From Conidiobolus incongruus B7586 (lineage: Eukaryota; Entomophthoromycota; Entomophthoromycetes; Entomophthorales; Conidiobolaceae), in NCBI GenBank assembly GCA_000697335.1, contig JNEM01007463.1:1-17044 (forward strand): a stretch of 17,044 nucleotides of DNA, read 5' to 3'. Positions within the stretch are counted from its first letter, which is position 1. Each line of letters starts with the position of its first letter. Shown piece after piece: positions 1-11,300 of this stretch. Under the pieces are notes generated by a model. It saw only the letters and a program-made list of their open reading frames with translations. It was not told where the DNA came from and did not search any database. A program made the translations under genes and the position numbers.

Positions 1-2
1 AA

Positions 3-236
3 AATAACTGGAAAGAACTACCACATCTAGTATATTCCCCTGATTATAACCCATGTGATTATAATTGCTTTAGGTAATTAAAAAACCAGCTTGCAGGAAA
101 GAAAATTTCTGCAGGAAAATTTAATTGGTTTGTGAAACATCAAATTTCAGTCCTTAATAAAAAGAACTGTTTTTTAGGTGTTAGAAGTTTGCCAAAAGTA
201 TGGTAAAAAGTTATTAATAATAAAAGAAACTATTAA
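3..236 (+). pseudogene. mariner transposase, C-terminal fragment
   Basis: Reading from position 3 gives about 77 codons ending at a TAA (234-236). The segment NNWKELPHLVYSPD followed by YNPCDYNCFR corresponds to the mariner block typified by Mos1 (NWEVLPHAAYSPDLAPSDYH). The Asp codon at 57-59 aligns with the third catalytic Asp (D284 of Mos1). Further on, LKNQLAGKK and LPKVW match the conserved mariner tail. Two in-frame stops interrupt it, TAA at 75-77 and TAA at 204-206. The second falls exactly where mariners usually have Gln (W-Q-K-V), and the copy on the right still has CAA there (16984-16986). A C-to-T change is therefore the simplest explanation for this stop, and a likely one for the first. 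The fragment is non-functional. Confidence 0.88.
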
Positions 237-298
237 ATTTATTTTATATATTTATTTTTATATATCATATATTCAAATGTTTATTTATTTTTAATCGC

Positions 299-330
299 AA
301 AAAATTCCCATTATTAAAAATGCAGAGTAA
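299..330 (-). repeat. 3' terminal inverted repeat of the left mariner
   Basis: Read on the minus strand from 330, this 32-base stretch begins TTACTCTGCATT and continues AATAATGGGAA plus a T run. It aligns with the 5' ends of elements A (14781-14811) and B (15804-15834) with one gap. TA follows directly at 331-332, as expected for a mariner target site. Confidence 0.8.
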
Positions 331-3315
331 TATTAAAAACTTTATCCTAATTTATATATTGGATATTATTTTATTTAAAGCAATATATTTTATAATATCA
401 TTTTGAATAAAAAACTAAATAAATTAACATATCCATTAAGATATATTATGTTGTTTGAATGATATAATCAAAATAATATAAATTATTTTATATATATCCT
501 AATTTAAAATCAAAACTATTAAATATTAAAATTACAAATATTAAAAATAAAATTCAATAAAACCATAAATTGATTTTATTAATTATTTAAAAAAATAATT
601 TAAATCCATAAAAAATGTTTTAATTAAACATAGTGGGATGATATTATAGAGTTCAAAATAATTTAAACAAATTTTTCTATTTGAACCAAAAAAATCTAAA
701 TTATATATATTCAAAGCTGTAAATTTACAGAAATAATAATTTTTTTGGAAAAAATCATATTATATCTCAGAATTAATCGGACGGAAAGAATTGATTTTGT
801 TGATTCGTTATTTAAACCAATAGATTTTCTTATAATTAGGTTATTTATAATGAATTACTGAATGTGGTGAAATATTAACATATATATATTTATTAATAAT
901 ATAAAGTATATTACATCTCAATTTTTTTTTGAAAATATATATATCCTAATTCTTAAAAAACACAATTAATAATATATCTTCAAATATTATTAATCTAGGG
1001 TATTTCTTTCAAGTCAAGTAACTAGATTTTGGAAATTTAATATTTAATATTTTTGATCAACTAATATTAGTGTACATATTTAATTGCGGTTTCAATACCC
1101 TCTTGATTACATTATCATCTTTATTTCAAAGTACTTGCAATCCTTAACGTTGATAAGGTAGTATTCATTAATTAATATTAAAGCATCTTGATTTATAACT
1201 TATCTTTTATTAATTTAAAATATATTTCATCATTAGTGTATCTACTTTATTTATAAAACAGATCGAAGTATAATTATTCTGATTATAAAACTACTCGGGG
1301 TATTAGAGATGAATTAATAAATATTCAACAATAAAAACTTGATTGTAATAATTAGATAGAGCAAATAAAGCAATAGATATTCAAAGAAAGTATATACTAT
1401 ATATAATTTCTTAATATAATTTTTAGAAATTGAATTTTGATATCCTAAAAAGTCAATAATTTCACGATATTAAATAAATTCAAAGTACAAAATTGGATAA
1501 ATAAATTCTATTATGATATAATCTGTGATTATATGAATTTAACAAGATATTTTTGCTATTGGATTATATAAATATTCCATATAATAAAATTATGGCTAAA
1601 TTTAAAAAATATTTATATATATTTTGTCTGATAATCCAATATTTGAAAATGGATATTAGTTAGTTCAATAATATTCAGATAATAAAATAAATTTAAAATC
1701 AAAGCACAAAATAACAAAATTTGAGAATATCGCTATTAATAGAATATAAATTTATTTTTTTATATAATATTAACTTAATAAATAATAATTTTTAATTTTT
1801 TTATTTAATTATTTAATTGAATTTGTGAGTAATTAAAATTTGGTTGAAAATTTACTCAAATAATGTAACACTAGATTATATTTTTGAAAAATTAAACTTT
1901 CAATAATAAAAATTTCAAAATATAAATACTAATGTAAGATGCTAATATAACCAGTAAAAATTACTAAATACGTCAACTCTAGTCAATTATTTTGCGATAA
2001 TTGACACGATGGATGATGTTGACCAATCAAAAAATATGTCAAAGTTAAATTTGGAAATTGAAAGTGATCCAATTCAGAACAAATACTCTGCAAGATGAAA
2101 ATAATACACATATATTAAAAAGTTTGAAATCTTATGATCTTGATTTTTAAATTTCACCTCAAATTTATTGAAAGTTAGGTAATTGGGGATTTCGCCGGTA
2201 TTAAAATTTTGTTTTGAAACTCAACAATTTAGTTAGTACTTTGGTATCACCAATGCAACAACGGAGGAATACTGCAGTAATTATCATGGTATTCAGGTTT
2301 CTTTTGAAATTAGAACGATCGCTATTTCCAATTCTGAAGAGTTGGAAAATTTTCAAGTATTGACTTAGTACAGAAAAATTTAGTAACAAATTTTGTACTT
2401 AGTATAAATTTTCATAGTTTTTAAAAACCAATATGACTATATTGATTAACTTGAATATGTTTTCCATAGTTGATTCAAATTTTATAATATTTTAATTAAT
2501 TTTCAATATAAACTATTCAAATACAATTATCTTAATAACATAAAATTTTTAAAATAAAATTAGGTTATAATAAAATTAAGGAGTTAAAGTGAAATGATAT
2601 AGAAATGCGTCAATTATCACCTTCAATTCAAATAAAATCACTAATTAATTAATCTAATCTAATCTATTCTCAATTTATAATGTTCTTAGTGTAAAATCAT
2701 ACTTTCAATATGGTGCTGGAATATCTTTTGGGTTGGAATGGTTATAATCTATTCAAGTCGGCCCTTATTAGTGAATACTCCATATAAAGTAAGGAATTCC
2801 CCTCTAATATTAATTTACTTTATACTTTCATTAAATTACCATTTTTAATTTTAAAGTTGGAATGGAATCAAATAATTTTGAATTGCAAGATATATTTCAT
2901 TAATACGTGATATAATGACTATTATAATATAAAGAATTATAACTTTTTAACTTGTTTTTAAATAACTATTTGACTTTTTCATTAATTTTGAAACTTAATG
3001 AATTATATTCATAAGAATACAATGATGCAATATTTTTTAAAATTTGCAATAATTACTAATTTTATAAATGTGTAAATTATATTTAACTCAAATAATACTA
3101 GTTCTTTATAAATTGAATTAATATTATAACCAATATTTTAAATGAATTTTTTTCAATATAATTATCATTCCCTCAATCACAAATTTTAACAAATAATCTC
3201 TCAATATTCCAAATCATCCAACTATTCATATCAATTTTAAAACCACAATTGAAAAGATTTCAAAAATTCTTGATGAAATCATTATCAATATCTCTCAACC
3301 AAATAACTCCTAATA

Positions 3316-3335
3316 AATTAATTGATCAATTAATT
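3316..3335. repeat. 20-base perfect palindrome centred on GATC
   Basis: AATTAATT-GATC-AATTAATT reads the same on both strands. Such palindromes arise readily in AT-rich DNA. No neighbouring gene suggests a regulatory role. Confidence 0.6.
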
Positions 3336-5358
3336 AATTTTTGAGTATAGTGAAGTAGGAATAATATAATCAGCAAATATCAGTAAATGGTAAGGTTTCC
3401 ATCTCTGGTTTATCGTCAATATTATTTGATAAATTATATATAGTTTATATTTAAGTAAATGAAGTTTTATTCTGGTTTTTATATTCCTATTGGCAATCCC
3501 AATTGGTTAAAAATATATCAAAGACTAAGGATATATAGTTAAACCATTATATTTGAAACTTCATCCATTCAAAAATTGCTCGATATTGAGTAGGGCTATT
3601 TTCTCAGAATTTATCATACTAATTCTAATAATTACCATAAATACATATTTTGAAAACTTAAGTGGTCTGGAATATAATATTAATCATTTTTCAATGGTAT
3701 ATTAAATTATATATCTATACTAGGTGATTTTAAATCCGTTTATTTTATTAAAGTATATTAGGATATGAAAATTTAGATCAAGTTTTTCATATTTTTTGAA
3801 TTATTAAAATATACTATATATACTTTTAAGGGAGCTTTTAAATTAAAACATAACTTTAATTGTAATAAATTGTTTGAGATTAATCATTTAGCTATTGATA
3901 GCGATTATTATTGGTATTGAATGGATTCTGTTACAATCAATTCATAATTATAAGGATAAAGAAATAAAATTAAATTAGCAATAATGTGCAAAGGATATTC
4001 CTGAACTAGAAACAACTTTTTAACAATTATAATGTAATAGATGAATAAATTTCTATATACTTGATCAATTTATTACTAACAATTAGAACCACGACTATTA
4101 AGGCTGAATCTATTGTTCTTTCAGAATTCTTTTAAAAAATGAAAAAAAATAATATTTTAAATAAGAATTGAATTATTAATAGATATATGTGCTCAATATA
4201 GGGATTTTTTTTTCTAAATTTCAATTTATAATCATAATAATTTTCAATACATTTGTTTCCGAAATCAATATAAATTTGGAACCGGATAAAGTTCATCAGT
4301 TAAGATAAAATCGCATCTTCAAAGTCATATAAAATTCCCAGTTATCGGGTCGCTATATTATCTAATTTGAAAAGAGTATTATCAAATGTGATAAATATTC
4401 CCAATAGAACTTAAATTTATTAAATATTAGGTTCTTAATAGATATTAATAAATGTATTCAAGTGAATTAATTTAATTAATTTAGCAAAATTTAAATAGAT
4501 TAATTGATTTTCTATCCTATAATGTTAGTTATGTTAACCAAATATTATACTATTGGAATTATATTAATTTTAATTTTTTTTTATTTTAGCTATAAATGAC
4601 TAAACTTACATTTTTTAATTGTGTTTAATACTATGTAAAATTGATTATAAATAATTTTTATAATTTTTTAGCGAATTTAAGGTCCTCCTCCTCCGGTAAA
4701 ATTAAAATCCGTTCTTTACCTTTGAAATTAACATAAGCTACTACAACAAGATTATAACTATATATAATAAAATTCTAACAAACAAATAAATATTTAATTA
4801 AGTTCCTCAGTTGTAAGAAAATCCCATTTAAAAACAAAATAAACTATAAATGGAAACCTCTTATCTCAAATTGAATGTTTCGGAACTAAAATTCGTTGAA
4901 ATAGCTCAATTTAGAAACAATCGCGACTATATAGATTGTAAATATTAATACAAATTGGTTAGGATTTAATTTTCTATGGGAAATTTATCATATGCTGATA
5001 AAATTTGTTATATTAGTTAATAAATTAATATAATAATAATAGTTATAATAATTATAATTATAATAATTGTTGAACAAGATTTGTTTTATAAGATAATAAA
5101 CACTCTTATTATGAATATAGATTGCAAAGAATTTTAATTTTTTGAATTAAGTTCTATAATTCTGATTTATTATATCAATTGAAAAAAAGAACAAGACCTA
5201 AATAACTTGTAAATATCATAAACTTAATATATTTGAATCACTCAATAAATCAATCTATCTATCACAATTCTTTTTATTTAATATAAAATTTTTTATTAAA
5301 TTTTAATCGGAAAATTACCAAAATTGAAAAGTTTTTATGATTTATTTTTGTATTGAAA

Positions 5359-5372
5359 ATATATATATATAT
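5359..5372. repeat. (AT)7 microsatellite
   Basis: A simple dinucleotide run in the AT-rich stretch. Similar runs lie at 12613-12628, 15876-15892 and 15918-15936. No function is implied. Confidence 0.8.
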
Positions 5373-5559
5373 TTCTCCTACTTTTATTAATTTCTCATTA
5401 AATAAATTTAAAAATGGTAATGCATCTCCGACATAATTTACTTTTGATCCAATATAAAATTAATAAAATAATTATACTATAAACTATGATTAATTTACTT
5501 TAGTTTGATTTTATTAATTGATCATTTTTATATTAAATTGTTAATTGATTATGCTGGTA

Positions 5560-6360
5560 GAAATCCGACCGATTTCAATTTAACTACATATCAAATAGTA
5601 AAATTACCTCAGTGTATAGTTATAATAAAGTAGAAAATAATCAATTTTGTTGGTGGTATAATATAGTAGATATTAAGCAAGCTGATAAGCTAATAAATTC
5701 CATCCAGTCCAAATTATCCATTTTCATTCCCTCAGTCTCGATGATTATTGGTTAAAATTATTGCAGGTATATACTTTCATTGGTAATTGATTTTTAGAAA
5801 TTGTCCTAACTATTAAAGGATGATATCATATATTTGTAATAATTAGATCAACTTTGGAAGGGAGATGAATTGTTGAGTTCAGTGTGACAAGTGTTGAGAC
5901 TTATAAGTTGGATATGGTTGAATATATCTGATTACTTTAGTTAAGTACTAAAGATCAAAAATTGTGTGCATGATTAATCAATGATCCCCGAGTATTTTGG
6001 GATTGTATCCGCTTTTAATACTCACGAATGTAGAGGAGAATGTGACCTCTTGAAGAAGTGCTAAAATTGGAATTGGGTACCAATATCCATTCAGTAGTTC
6101 CATCGTTGTCACAACGTATTCGTGATCTTTATTAACTGAGTGATTTATATAAATTAAAAGATTTGGATACTATAGATTAATGGATATTTATAGATCTTCA
6201 AAAATATTCAATTCCAACTAAGACATAAATAATTATAATTCAACCCCCCTACAACAATTACCTCAATAAGTAACAATTCGGAATTTTTAAGAATGACGAC
6301 TTTGATATAATATATGGTTGAGTGGTAGAATGCAACTTAATAACAGCATTTATCAGTTTT
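5560..6360. other. moderately AT-rich stretch without an identifiable gene
   Basis: G+C is visibly higher here than in the flanks, but no frame stays open. Frame 1 from 5701 to 6120 carries nine stops in 140 codons, about what chance predicts for this composition. Local structures include the hairpin CGTTGT-C-ACAACG at 6104-6116 and an ATTGG/CCAAT pair at 6074-6086. A match to the tRNA A-box consensus lies at 6315-6325 and is followed by eight T at 6357-6364, without a B-box. This could be a weakly mutated relic, non-coding RNA or simply spacer; I cannot decide. Confidence 0.4.
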
Positions 6361-7255
6361 TTTTCTCAATTCATTTCTTCAAGTTGTTGATACTTTTTTA
6401 TTAAATTATAATTTATTAATAATTGTGTTGCATCAATATCTATTTAAGGTACTCTTTCTAATCTAAATCCCTATTAAAATTTTATAATTAATATTAACAG
6501 GATTTTGTCGATTTTAGGTGGTTTGAATAAAAAAAATATTTACTTATTTTCAACAACTTATGCTAATTTATTTTTATTAAAGGGTTAAATAATATATATT
6601 ATAAGTTGAATAAATGCTATAAAATTTAATATATTTTAATTAAAAATCAAAAGCTGACTTTGAGAGTGATTTTAGGATATTGTTATAATTGCAAAGGATT
6701 AATATAATGATCCCAAGTGATGAAAATTAAACTAAAGTCATGTTAATATTGATCACGAATCAAAGAAGAGATTCAATACACACCGAATACAACAAGTATT
6801 ATCACTTCTAATAATAGTATAGTATTTTTAATAATTTGAGAAAATTTGCAAAGTATTTGGAGTATGAGAAAACTTTTCGGTTCAATTTGAAGCATCAATG
6901 CTAACTAGAGCGTTCCAATTTTATATTGGGTTTTTATTATGTCTTTCAAGTGAAGACTTGATGATTATTATTGAATATTGTTAAGTTATATATAATACAC
7001 AGTATGAGTTTGTCAGGTGCAAACTTAATAGTAGGTTGAATCAGTAAGCTTCTTTGAATGAAGATAACCGTTATAATCTTGGTAATTTGTATGTAAAAAG
7101 TTTGTCCAGCAGAAGTGTTAAATAGTACAATTGATTGATTGAATTTCGAGATTATTGGCTAGCTTTGATTAATATAGCAAACAAATGTAAATAACTGGTT
7201 CCTTATGAATTCCCACCATAATCAATGAACCAAGTAGTGAACATCCAATTAATTA
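6361..7255. other. 3' flank of the zinc-finger gene, no gene seen
   Basis: This lies downstream of the minus-strand gene. I see no open frame of note. The nearest AATAAA on the minus strand is at 6933-6938, about 320 bases past the stop codon. It is a possible poly(A) signal, but fungi often lack a strict one and the motif is common in AT-rich DNA. The part nearest the gene (about 6650-7255) is somewhat richer in G+C than the far flank and probably includes the 3' untranslated region. Confidence 0.4.
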
Positions 7256-8047
7256 TTAAGTGGATGGATGAAAGTTGAAGTGCTGGAAAGGGGGATGACT
7301 TTGGGGGTGTTGTAGAATTGTAGAGTGATAAGTGGCAGTGGATTGTTGCTGCTGCTGCTGTTGTTGTTGCTCCAATATGTAGCTCTTGTGCGTCTTAATA
7401 TGCTGGTTGAGATTGTCGCTTCGGCTGAACCTCTTGCCACAGTCCTTCACTGGACAGGCGTAGGGCCTGTCGAGACTGTGGACGCATCGAATATGACGCC
7501 GTAGATGCTCTGCACGTTTGAACACACGGCCACAGTTGTTCGCGTGACAAACAAATTGCACTTCAAGGTGACGACCGGCCCCTTCTTTGGGAACTCGAAT
7601 CAAAGCGATAGGAGTTTGAGGCGGAACATTGAGATTGGCTGGGGGAGATTTGACAGGCGGCGGCGAGGGAGGGAGATGGTTCTGAGTTGTTTCAAGCTTT
7701 GGAGCAATGGTAGCGTGAGAAGTGGTTGGAAGAGACACTGGATTCATAATTGGTGCGGTTGTGAGCTGAGTGGTATGAGCATTAGTAACATAGTTAGGAG
7801 GCCAAGCTGGATCGAATTGGTAGGGGAAATTGGTAGTTGGAGGAAAGTGGTGATAGTTTTCATTCCATCCAGCACTAAATACTTTGACAGGAGATTCGGG
7901 CTTAATATAAGACACCGCAGGGGTTTCATCAGGCTTTAAGGGGTAGGAGGGGGTGGCGGCTGTGGTGGAAGGATCCTGTCTCCTGTACGGAGATTCGGTT
8001 TCCACGGGGTAATGCGGGTAATTTGGGTGATGAGCACCAAAATTCAT
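7256..8047 (-). CDS. Msn2/Msn4-like C2H2 zinc-finger transcription factor
   Basis: A single uninterrupted frame of 263 codons. A Pro/Thr/Tyr-rich N-terminal region (residues 1 to about 160) has seven Ser/Thr-Pro sites (19, 32, 42, 52, 128, 134, 145), candidate targets of proline-directed kinases. Two C2H2 fingers follow: C167-C172-H185-H190 (CX4CX12HX4H) and C198-C203-H216-H220 (CX4CX12HX3H). Then comes a nine-Gln run (227-235) and a His/Phe/Pro-rich tail. [10 protein letters not shown] and [15 protein letters not shown] nearly match the yeast Msn2 fingers, with the same helix contacts (R178, E180, H181, R184; R209, D211, N212, Q215). Known family members bind AGGGG stress-response elements in the nucleus; binding here is inferred. 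It is much shorter than yeast Msn2 (about 700 residues). An in-frame ATG at 8092 would add 15 residues, but it lies only about 30 bases below the TATA-like box, near the likely transcription start. The ATG at 8047 has a good context (GCCATGA). Orthology to Msn2 itself, rather than a related fungal two-finger factor, is not certain. Confidence 0.9.
   Translation of the reverse strand: MNFGAHHPNYPHYPVETESPYRRQDPSTTAATPSYPLKPDETPAVSYIKPESPVKVFSAGWNENYHHFPPTTNFPYQFDPAWPPNYVTNAHTTQLTTAPIMNPVSLPTTSHATIAPKLETTQNHLPPSPPPVKSPPANLNVPPQTPIALIRVPKEGAGRHLEVQFVCHANNCGRVFKRAEHLRRHIRCVHSLDRPYACPVKDCGKRFSRSDNLNQHIKTHKSYILEQQQQQQQQQSTATYHSTILQHPQSHPPFQHFNFHPST
7343..7369 (-). repeat. CAA/CAG tract encoding nine glutamines
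   Basis: This is a trinucleotide repeat inside the zinc-finger gene, three CAA, four CAG and two CAA in coding order. It lies seven residues after the second finger. Poly-Gln runs are common in fungal transcription factors and often vary in length between strains. The mixed codons would slow slippage compared with a pure repeat. Confidence 0.9.
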
Positions 8048-8120
8048 GGCAGCAATCGAGTCACAAATCACCAGGTCAGTAATAACTATCAACTGTGAGC
8101 TTCAGGGAGACACAATTGGC

Positions 8121-8128
8121 TTTTATAT
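8121..8128 (-). promoter_or_regulatory. TATA-like box of the zinc-finger gene
   Basis: On the minus strand the sequence reads ATATAAAA, ending 73 bases before the chosen ATG at 8047. A start of transcription about 30 bases downstream would fall near 8090, giving a short leader of roughly 45 bases. This spacing is one reason to prefer the ATG at 8047 over 8092. TATA-like strings are frequent in AT-rich DNA, so the support comes from position rather than from the motif alone. Confidence 0.45.
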
Positions 8129-8315
8129 TATATGGATTACTCGTCATCCAATCATGCATCAGTTTGATTAATAAAGTTGTCTTACCAACCATCATGAACC
8201 GGTTTTGTAATTTTCCATTTCCAATAATATTACCAAATAATTTCCACAATAACTTGATCAAATTGCTTCATACTAAGCTTTTCTGTGACAATTTTAATAT
8301 AATTCAAATTAATCT

Positions 8316-8330
8316 CTATTGGACCAATAG
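8316..8330. promoter_or_regulatory. inverted CCAAT pair upstream of the zinc-finger gene
   Basis: CTATTGG-A-CCAATAG is a 15-base dyad with seven-base perfect arms. It contains a CCAAT box on each strand and lies about 190 bases upstream of the TATA-like box. CCAAT is the recognition core of the fungal HAP complex. The exact back-to-back arrangement is unusual, but function is inferred only from sequence and place. Confidence 0.4.
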
Positions 8331-11300
8331 GAAAAAAACATGGTGTCTTATGACCTATCTCACATAGCACAAACATCAAAGTGTACCAAAGAACCATTGA
8401 CGGCATAAATAGAAAATTTATAACACTCTCATTCAAAACTCAATCAAAAATCCAGCATAATAAAACAAAAATGATATTTTATTCAAACGAGTATCTGAAT
8501 TAATTAATTAAAATCATTGAACTCAGTATAACCATAAGTATCATTATAAATTAAACTATCAATTTATCAAATTTCAAATTCAATCAAACTAAATATTACA
8601 TATCCTCACTTTTCCCTCATTTCCAAATTTAGGAAAGAAATAATAATTTTCACCTGTCAAAAATCAAAATGGATTACCAAAGTAATTTATGAGTATTGTG
8701 ATTGAGCATTTGTTTAAACCCAAAGCTCCATAATTATGCTACCTTCTTAATTTAACTTTATATTGATTTCTATCGAAATAAATATCTTGCATATGATCTT
8801 TAATCCAGCTATACGTTGCCATATTTATCACTCTCTCAATCTTTTATATCACTTTAACCATTGATGATTGGCTGAAAGTTGTACAAGTTGGAAGTGATTA
8901 ATCCAAGGTAATATTACAACACCACTTCATTAATATACCGGAAATCCTTAATTAAATCTTATTCGAGTAATTTATATGATATACTGAAATATATGATTGA
9001 AGGATGGATTATTAATCAATACAGTTTCTAAAATTTGTATCAATTCAATATGTTAATTGAAAAATCTATTGAGAACTTTTGCATATCTAAGAACTATCTT
9101 GAAGATAGCATAGATTCCTCTTGATTATTTAGTACAAATAATTGATATTAATTTTTGAATATTCCTTTGTGATTATAGATATTTACATGGTTCACTATTT
9201 ATTTAAGAAAATTAATAATTGCATACTGAACAATAAGTGTAATTAAATATTCAATTATATTTGATTACTTTTAATGAATGCTATCAATTTTTTATTTTTC
9301 ACGAATAATATATTGATTATAAATAAAAAAGCCTCCATTTTTCTCAATTTATATCTATTGCAAGTAAAATTTAAAAATAGATATATCATCAGTAATTATT
9401 ATATTGTATGTTTGTTTGTAATGTAATCATTTTTTAATTTAGTTTTATAATCCACTCGAGTTCTATATTCAGCTCCGAACTTGTTATATTTCTTTAATAT
9501 ATAATGCATTAATGATTAATATAATATAAATCATTACTATCTCCTCGATTAATTGTTGAAACCTATGTGATACAAAAACTTAGCATAATAAACAATAAAT
9601 ATTTGATGTACAAAAATACCTTTATCTGATATATCTTTAGAGATAATCAAATAAATTTTCCCCATATATAATATTCCAAAATTCCAAAGATCATTACGAA
9701 CTGAAGTGGACCAAACTCAGATAATTCATCCGTCTCCAAAATCTAAACAGTTTCACCAAATAAACTACCCTACAAATTGAATGAGTATGAATTCTCAACC
9801 AATTTCAAATCAACCCAATTTTGGATCAATTAATATTATCTAAAAACTTGAAATATGTGTTGATTCAAGTAGAGATCAAGTGATAATATAAATTTTTCAT
9901 TTAACTGATTTAGGATTTTAACACCGAAATTTTTTCTTTTCTTATTAATCAATATAATTGTGAAATATGAGTTTTGAATTGTATTTATCATTTATGACTC
10001 TATTTCATATATTAGTTTATAATTTAATTAGTATCACTAAATTAAATATTAGGGGGTGGGGGGAAAGTTATTATATTACAACTAAAATCTTTTTTTATAT
10101 AGAAAATGAATTTTTTCAATTTAATATCAAATTCATTAAACTTTCGACATTTTACTAAATTAGGATCTTATATTAACTCATTTTCAAATTCTAAAATAGA
10201 TTATGAACAAAAAAACCATTTAATATATCTTATCAAATTAGGTTATCATGTTCAAATCAATTTAATTATTTTTCAATATTACGAAGTTCTTCAATATGTG
10301 ATATATATATACTGAGTTGGTTATATTTAACAGATTTAATTACTTTTAGGTTATATTTCTTCATTTATTGAAATCTTTATCATCATTTATATTAAAGCCC
10401 GATTTAATAGATGAGATCCAATAATAGATAATTATCAAGCTTTAATAATTAATACCTACTTTGAAATAATAAGAATATTTTTAAAATTTGAATAAAAAAA
10501 TCTTTTAATTGCTTAACAGAATTTAAAAATAGCAACCTCAAATACTTTTTAAGTTATCAATATATGAGTTCAAAATCACTCAACAATTGAACTTAATACT
10601 GCTTAAATGATAGCATGCTGAGTTAAGCTTATCATCCAATAAGTTATAGATTCAACCTTTTAATTAAAACCATGTCACCATCTTTTGAAAGAAATTTTTG
10701 GCCAGTATTATATTGAGTTTTATATTGGAATCTGATAAATTGAAATAATTATAATAACCCAAGTATTATCAATAATTATCGATAGCAATTATATAATATT
10801 ACTTAAATTTCCAATATATATAAACTAAAATAGATTTATCTTTGAAATCATATATATAAAATGAATATTATTTCAAATTTTTTAGTATCTGATCAATCAA
10901 TAAATAAAATAGATCACTTTTCAAACTTGTATTTTTGATAATTATTCCAACAGTTAAATCTCTAGTATATCATATTTCTATAGTTTAAAAATTAAATTCC
11001 ACAGATAAGAAAGTATTATTATTTTCAATGAAGGTATTAAAATCCGATTAATATCATAATTTGCCATGTTTTTGTATAATCTTGATTCCAAATCTTTGAA
11101 TTATAATAAATTTCACATATCAATTAAAATTAATTAATTTTGAAAATAGATTCATATCAAAGTAATTTTTTAATAAGTATTCTATAATAGTATCATGATT
11201 TAATATCGCTTCGAGAATTCAATGACTGAATATGATGTTTCAGTGGAATTGGTTATTGATTAGATATAAATTGAGAAATTTTGAATTTAATATTTAAAAA

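Larger units (their letters stand above)
1..332 (+). mobile_element. 3' end of a mariner (DD34D) transposon, left copy
   Basis: The window opens inside a mariner-type DNA transposon. It holds the last part of the transposase (3-236), a short 3' untranslated stretch, and a 3' terminal inverted repeat (about 299-330) followed by the target dinucleotide TA at 331-332. The reverse complement of the end begins TTACTCTG, which matches the 5' ends TTACCTTG at 14781 and TTATTTTG at 15804 of the two elements on the right, so the three belong to one family. The 5' part of this copy lies outside the window. It is the least decayed of the three. Mariners move by cut-and-paste at TA sites; this copy cannot make a full transposase from its present frame. 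Confidence 0.88.
333..5559. other. AT-rich gene-free stretch
   Basis: I see no supportable gene, RNA gene or complete mobile element here. Composition is extremely AT-rich, and the longest open frames are about 45-60 codons, a length expected often by chance when TAA is this common. Simple AT runs occur, for example (AT)7 at 5359-5372. A 20-base perfect palindrome lies at 3316-3335. Slightly less AT-rich pockets near 2000-2350 and 2580-2800 give short protein-like frames that I could not assign. The stretch could be old, heavily mutated transposon sequence like that at the window edges, but no family can be recognised. Confidence 0.6.

Noticed and set aside
2008-2350. Short protein-like plus-strand frames near 2008-2096 and 2220-2350, and a 62-codon minus-strand frame at 2201-2389
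   Set aside because: Frames of 30-60 codons are expected many times in a 17 kb AT-rich window. No motif was recognised, and the possible intron ends between them are weak.
5701-6240. Apparent decayed coding frame with TGA/TAG stops
   Set aside because: Stop density in the frame is close to what local composition predicts, and no family motif is visible despite protein-like words.
7505-7939. 144-codon plus-strand frame inside the gene
   Set aside because: It lies antisense to the zinc-finger coding sequence. The GC-richer gene has few stops on the opposite strand, and the minus-strand product carries clear fingers.
8095-8367. 90-codon plus-strand frame divergent from the zinc-finger gene
   Set aside because: It covers the TATA-like box and the CCAAT dyad, shows no recognisable domain, and has the Ile/Asn/Leu/Phe-rich content of a chance frame.
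9967-10315. Two overlapping plus-strand frames of 63 and 69 codons
   Set aside because: They are composed almost only of AT-rich codons, with no motif and no plausible promoter context beyond general AT-richness.
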